DNA of 64,000 nucleotides from JAAELZ01 sp965237995 (GTDB taxonomy: Bacteria > Pseudomonadota > Gammaproteobacteria > Arenicellales > Poriferihabitantaceae). The position numbers and the translations under genes are program-made. Below the pieces are notes generated by a model. It saw only the letters and a list, made by a program, of their open reading frames with translations, made no database searches and had not been told where the DNA came from. Shown piece by piece: positions 60,228-64,000 of this stretch. The stretch covers positions 496,001-560,000 of the forward strand of contig CBDEGO010000006.1 in assembly GCA_965237995.1 (NCBI GenBank), in the 5' to 3' direction. Position 1 is the stretch's first letter. Each line of letters starts with the position of its first letter.

Positions 60228-62702
60228 ATGCGTATGTCGAAAACACCTCCTAAAAGTACGCATAATCAGCAAGTTCAACCCCTTTTAGGTACGACCAATT
60301 CACTGGTTTGCCTTGAGCCTGGTGTTTGGGTTGATGCCGATGACCAGCAACGTGATTTCATTAGTTACACCGATGGCGATGCGTCCGAGAACGCGGTTTA
60401 TGCTGCCATCGAGAAAGCGACGGATCGCTCAGTAGACTCCTACGAACTGGATGCCTTATGGGATGACTGGGCGATGGAATATCATTTAGGGTCAAAACGC
60501 TCGAACATATATCGAGGTTTGAATCTAACCGGTGTGAAACGCGTGCTAGAAGTGGGCTGTGGCTGCGGAGCGATCACCCGTTTTTTGGGAGAACAAGGTT
60601 TTCAAGTCGATGCGATAGAAGGCACTCTGCGTCGCGCGCAGATCGCTCGATTACGCACGGAAGATTTGCTCAATGTGCAGCTAATTTCGTCCAATTATCA
60701 TCAGCTTGAGCTGCCTGAGAATGCCTATGACTTAATCGTATTTACCGGCGTGTTGGAGTATTCAGGCGCCTACGCCCAAGATGGGTTATCACCTGAGCAA
60801 CAATTGGCGCAGACGCTTGCTTCTGCGCAGCAAGCCTTAGCGCCTGAAGGCGTGATATTAGTGGCCATTGAGAATAGAATGGGGTTCAAATACGTCGCCG
60901 GTGCGAGTGAAGACCACTTAAATTTACCAAATATCGGGTTATTGAATTACCCAGAACCTGCATCGCGCGATTTAACTCGAGGTATTCGTACTTGGAGTAA
61001 GCGCCAGTGGAGCGCAATGCTGAAAGGCCAACAAGGGATTACCGCGCATGCATTTTGTTATCCGTTTCCGGATTACAAAGTGCCTGAGGTGATTTTATCT
61101 GATCACTTTTTATCGCACTGCGAACACCCCGAAGAAGTGATGAACGGGGTACGGTCTCGTGACTATTTCAACACTTGGCGCCCAAAACTGGATGAAGCCC
61201 TGTTTTGGAAGACGGCGGCTGAAACAAAGTCGTTAGATCAATTTTCCAATTCTTTTCTAATCGTATTGGCTAAACAAGAATCACGCTTATCAAGCGTAAT
61301 CGACTTTGATTTTGTTCGCTTTCCAAATTTGCGGCGCAAACGAGAGCATCGGTATTTGATTCAAAAGCTGAGTGCAGAAGCGCAAGTGCTTCGACGCCCT
61401 ATTACGGAATCGACGCAAGAAAACAGCGATGGCGTGGTGCGCAGCGCTAAGTTGACAAGTGAACCTTACATTGATGGCGAAGTGTTATTGCAGCAATGGT
61501 TAAATCAACTGAGCGTGGAATCGAGTTACGCAGAATTAGCCCAAATGATTCAAAGCTACAAAGCTTGGTTATTTTCTCACGTAAAGCAGCATAGCGACCC
61601 TGGTATTTTAGTTGATGCGCTACCTCAAAATATTATTGTTGATGCGCATCAAGTCTGGCATTTGATCGATCAAGAGTGGCAAACAGAAACGCCGCTTGGC
61701 GCTGAGCATATTTTCTTTCGGGCCATGCTGCATTTCGGTTTGGCTGCGGGTGAGTTACTTACCATGTTGAGCCTAAAGCAAAAGCAACACTTAGGTTTGT
61801 CAGATGAAACTGTGCCACTTGCGATGGTCGATAACTTGCGGCAATTTATAGTCTGGAGTTTTGCTGTAGTTGAATTGGAGTTATCTACAAAAGACTACGA
61901 CGCATTTGTTGAGTGGGAGCAAGCTATGCAGACTCAGTTAGTGCGTTCCAGTCATTGTGGAGATTTACATCAGGTATTAGATCAAGCCTTAGAGGCTAAA
62001 TCAGATCATTTGCGCTTCGCTGATTTGCGCCCAGTCGAAGTACAGGTGTTTTGGACACAAGTCGATGGCATTTGGCATATCGATCATTCTGCAGCTGCGC
62101 CTTATTCTCACGCTAACGGCAATGGTGCTAGTAACGCAAACAACCGCTCTTTGAGTGCAGCGATTAGCCTACCAGCGATGATCGCCACTCACCCTTATAT
62201 ACAGATCAATCCAGCGCACTTTCGACTAGCGCATTGTCATGGGTGGATGGCCTTTGACCACTTAACCATAGAGGAAATAACAGAAGATGGTGATCGGCGC
62301 ACAGTTTGTGAAATAGAAGATCAGGCTACCTTGCTAAAAATAGCGCGGCTTGAAAATATGCGTGTTACAGACTCAGGGCATCTATTGTTCACCACTATTG
62401 ACCCCAAAATGGTGTTGCATCTTCCTGGGCTCTCTTGGTCCGATGATTGCGCGGGTGGACTGTTAACGATTTACATTAAAACGCCGCTCGTTCAGGAGTA
62501 TGTAAATAATTATCAAGCGTTGATTGGTGAGGACAACCAACTAGCCGAGCGAGTCTCTTACCGCCAAGACTTACTTAATATTCAGGGCGAGCGTATTCAC
62601 GCAGCGAGTGAGAAACTAGCGCAGTTGGAAAAACAAATAAGTGAACAGGCTGTTGCTCAAAAATCATCGTTCTGGGAAAAATTGAAAAACCGCATGGTTT
62701 AA
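60228..62702 (+). CDS. methyltransferase / kinase-like protein with C-terminal coiled coil (WbdD-like layout)
   Basis: An 824-residue multidomain protein. Residues 80-345 form a class I SAM methyltransferase: motif I VLEVGCGCGAIT (106-117), YDLIVFTGVLEY (167-178). Residues about 350-500 look like a protein-kinase/APH-like fold with YIDGEVLLQQW and a catalytic loop DALPQNIIVDAHQVWHLIDQ (463-482, Asp463, Asn468 and Asp481). A further mixed domain (about 600-760) and a short coiled coil (about 770-812) end it. The order matches WbdD, the O-antigen chain-terminating kinase-methyltransferase, but overall length and the third domain differ. No LPS genes are near. Function is inferred from architecture only. 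Confidence 0.62.
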   Translation: MRMSKTPPKSTHNQQVQPLLGTTNSLVCLEPGVWVDADDQQRDFISYTDGDASENAVYAAIEKATDRSVDSYELDALWDDWAMEYHLGSKRSNIYRGLNLTGVKRVLEVGCGCGAITRFLGEQGFQVDAIEGTLRRAQIARLRTEDLLNVQLISSNYHQLELPENAYDLIVFTGVLEYSGAYAQDGLSPEQQLAQTLASAQQALAPEGVILVAIENRMGFKYVAGASEDHLNLPNIGLLNYPEPASRDLTRGIRTWSKRQWSAMLKGQQGITAHAFCYPFPDYKVPEVILSDHFLSHCEHPEEVMNGVRSRDYFNTWRPKLDEALFWKTAAETKSLDQFSNSFLIVLAKQESRLSSVIDFDFVRFPNLRRKREHRYLIQKLSAEAQVLRRPITESTQENSDGVVRSAKLTSEPYIDGEVLLQQWLNQLSVESSYAELAQMIQSYKAWLFSHVKQHSDPGILVDALPQNIIVDAHQVWHLIDQEWQTETPLGAEHIFFRAMLHFGLAAGELLTMLSLKQKQHLGLSDETVPLAMVDNLRQFIVWSFAVVELELSTKDYDAFVEWEQAMQTQLVRSSHCGDLHQVLDQALEAKSDHLRFADLRPVEVQVFWTQVDGIWHIDHSAAAPYSHANGNGASNANNRSLSAAISLPAMIATHPYIQINPAHFRLAHCHGWMAFDHLTIEEITEDGDRRTVCEIEDQATLLKIARLENMRVTDSGHLLFTTIDPKMVLHLPGLSWSDDCAGGLLTIYIKTPLVQEYVNNYQALIGEDNQLAERVSYRQDLLNIQGERIHAASEKLAQLEKQISEQAVAQKSSFWEKLKNRMV

Positions 62703-62704
62703 GC

Positions 62705-62733
62705 TGGTTTCAACCCGCTCGCGCACTTATAAT
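62705..62733 (+). promoter_or_regulatory. candidate promoter before nuoA
   Basis: A perfect TATAAT (62728-62733) lies 45 bases before the nuoA start; the matching -35 (TGGTTT, 17 bases further up) is weak. Prediction by eye for the nuo operon. Confidence 0.35.
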
Positions 62734-62778
62734 CTGCATTCTATTTAATAAGCCCATCAAATTTGGTGATCCCACACT

Positions 62779-63135
62779 GTGTTAGCTAATTATCTGCCCA
62801 TTTTAATCTTTATCGGTATTGGATTATTTGTGGGGGTGGCAGCCATAGCAGCCGGTTTGTTGCTATCACCAAACCGCCCTGATGATCAAAAGTTATCCCC
62901 TTACGAATGTGGCTTTGAAGCTTTTGAAGACGCCCGCAGTAAATTTGATGTGCGCTTTTACTTAGTGGCTATCTTGTTTATTATCTTTGACTTAGAAATT
63001 GCTTTCTTATTTCCTTGGGCTGTGGTGATGGAAGAAGTTGGGATATTCGGCTTTTGGGCGATGACTATATTTTTAACCGTCCTGATTATCGGTTTTATTT
63101 ACGAGTGGAAAAATGGCGCATTAGAATGGGATTAA
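62779..63135 (+). CDS. nuoA: NADH-quinone oxidoreductase subunit A
   Basis: A 118-residue membrane subunit of respiratory complex I with three helices. It has the conserved loop YECGFEAFEDARSKFDVRFY with its quinone-site Cys, and the third helix VLIIGFIYEWKNGALEWD. The start is GTG. It begins the nuo operon, which continues beyond the right edge. Confidence 0.95.
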   Translation: MLANYLPILIFIGIGLFVGVAAIAAGLLLSPNRPDDQKLSPYECGFEAFEDARSKFDVRFYLVAILFIIFDLEIAFLFPWAVVMEEVGIFGFWAMTIFLTVLIIGFIYEWKNGALEWD

Positions 63136-63199
63136 CTGCACACCATCCATGGGCTCATTTTAGCGTTCACCTTTATTCAGTAAACTTAGACTACTAAAC

Positions 63200-63682
63200 A
63201 TGGCACTCGAAGGGCAATTAAGCGAAGGCTTCGCTACCGCTAAACTAGATGACCTTATTAATTGGGCGCGTACGGGGTCGATGTGGCCGATGACGTTTGG
63301 TTTGGCGTGCTGTGCAGTTGAGATGATGCAAGCAGGTGCGGCGCGTTATGACCTAGACCGTTTTGGTATGCTATTTCGTCCTAGTCCGCGACAATCTGAT
63401 GTCATGATTATCGCAGGGACCTTGACCAACAAAATGGCCCCAGCTTTACGCAAAGTGTATGACCAAATGGCCGAACCGCGTTGGGTCATTTCAATGGGTT
63501 CTTGCGCCAACGGTGGCGGCTATTATCACTATTCTTATTCTGTGGTGCGTGGCTGCGATAGTATCGTGCCTGTAGACATCTACGTGCCGGGTTGCCCACC
63601 TACGGCAGAAGCGCTGATATATGGTGTGTTGCAATTGCAGAAGAAGATTAAGCGCACTAATACTATCGCACGTACGGCCTAA
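63200..63682 (+). CDS. nuoB: NADH-quinone oxidoreductase subunit B
   Basis: A 160-residue peripheral subunit carrying cluster N2. Visible are LACCAVEMMQ (two of the Cys ligands), SMGSCANGGGYYHYSYSVV and VPGCPPTAEALIYG (the other two). It is the short form without an N-terminal extension. The 64-bp gap after nuoA and the 12-bp gap to nuoC are as expected for the operon. Confidence 0.96.
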   Translation: MALEGQLSEGFATAKLDDLINWARTGSMWPMTFGLACCAVEMMQAGAARYDLDRFGMLFRPSPRQSDVMIIAGTLTNKMAPALRKVYDQMAEPRWVISMGSCANGGGYYHYSYSVVRGCDSIVPVDIYVPGCPPTAEALIYGVLQLQKKIKRTNTIARTA

Positions 63683-63694
63683 TCGACCATCATA

Positions 63695-64000
63695 ATGTCT
63701 CTTGACCAATTAGAAATAAACGTAAAGCAGTGCTTAGGCGAATTAGCGCTAAATACCGAGCAAGCGTTTGATGAGTTGTCGATTGAAGTATCGTCTGACA
63801 ACATAAAAGAAGCCTGCCTTTTGCTGCGCGATGACAATGCTTGCAACTTTGATCAAATGATCGATATATGCGGCGTTGACTACAGCGAAGTCGACCAATT
63901 TAGCGATGAAAAGTGGAGTAACGCCCGTTTTGGCGTGGTGTATCATCTGCTTTCTATTGGGCATAATCATCGAGTGCGAGTGAAAACCTATCTCGATGGC
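63695..64000 (+). CDS. nuoC: NADH-quinone oxidoreductase subunit C, N-terminal part
   Basis: The reading frame starts at ATG 63695, 12 bases after nuoB, and is open to the window edge (102 codons). The protein begins MSLDQLEINVKQCLGE and contains the NuoC segments DQMIDICGVDYSE and FGVVYHLLSIGHNHRVRVKT. It is part of the peripheral arm of complex I. Whether it is fused to NuoD, as in some gammaproteobacteria, cannot be seen from the fragment. Confidence 0.92.
   Translation, partial: MSLDQLEINVKQCLGELALNTEQAFDELSIEVSSDNIKEACLLLRDDNACNFDQMIDICGVDYSEVDQFSDEKWSNARFGVVYHLLSIGHNHRVRVKTYLDG

Noticed and set aside
1..64000. tRNA, rRNA, CRISPR arrays, insertion sequences or prophage genes
   Set aside because: I looked in the spacers for cloverleaf sequences, regularly spaced repeats, transposase or integrase motifs and terminal inverted repeats and found none that could be supported by eye.

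Overview
The window looks like a chromosome segment of a free-living, probably marine gammaproteobacterium. The evidence is the combination of TmcA, BamC, PBP1b, a classic IscR, TcdA, a porin, NuoA/B/C and a PdsS/PdsR-type two-component pair, together with many genes for methylated amines. Composition is moderate to AT-rich in the spacers. I see no IS element, prophage, integrase, tRNA, rRNA or CRISPR array, and every gene except the two cut by the window edges appears intact. A finer assignment (for instance near Arenicellales) would be a guess.

Layout. 0-5.2 kb: the end of tmcA, then a minus-strand unit encoding a secreted SRCR-domain protein, response regulator PdsR and histidine kinase PdsS. 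5.3-10.2 kb: an MttB-family methyltransferase gene overlapping a dimethylglycine-dehydrogenase-like flavoprotein gene, with a divergent LysR regulator and a perfect T-N11-A inverted repeat between them. 10.2-20.6 kb: a bicupin, a membrane protein with an embedded spermidine-synthase-like domain, a phytanoyl-CoA dioxygenase family protein, an exonuclease/GIY-YIG fusion, purMN, and a sulfotransferase-pcm-tolC-like unit. 20.9-35.7 kb: porin, bamC, phosphoribulokinase, rsfS, a sugar transferase, divergent argG and argF, PBP1b, a ComEA-like protein with a lysine tail, nadC-hemB and an unknown membrane protein.

35.8-41.5 kb: iscR-sufB-sufC-sufD-sufT-Rieske ferredoxin followed by tcdA, with an IscR type-1-like palindrome in front. 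41.6-45.1 kb: a 5'-nucleotidase, a GntR regulator and two divergent DUF2959 paralogues. 45.1-60.2 kb is the most distinctive part. It holds a 2-oxoglutarate oxygenase gene next to an HD-domain gene with the histidine/aspartate pattern of PhnZ-type diiron oxygenases, an AhpD-like protein, two polar amino-acid-type ABC importers, two glutathione transferases, a Rieske oxygenase with the Glu bridging residue of quaternary-ammonium demethylases, a second dimethylglycine-dehydrogenase-like flavoprotein and a HutF-type deiminase. 60.2-64 kb: a large methyltransferase/kinase-like protein resembling the WbdD architecture, then the start of the nuo operon (nuoA, nuoB, partial nuoC).

How the genes may work together. 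The two amine loci look like catabolic modules for small N-methylated, possibly phosphonate- or histidine-derived, compounds. The ABC importers would bring them in, oxygenases would cleave or demethylate them, and FAD/tetrahydrofolate enzymes would capture the one-carbon units. No substrate can be read from sequence alone, and this assembly is inference. The rest is ordinary housekeeping.
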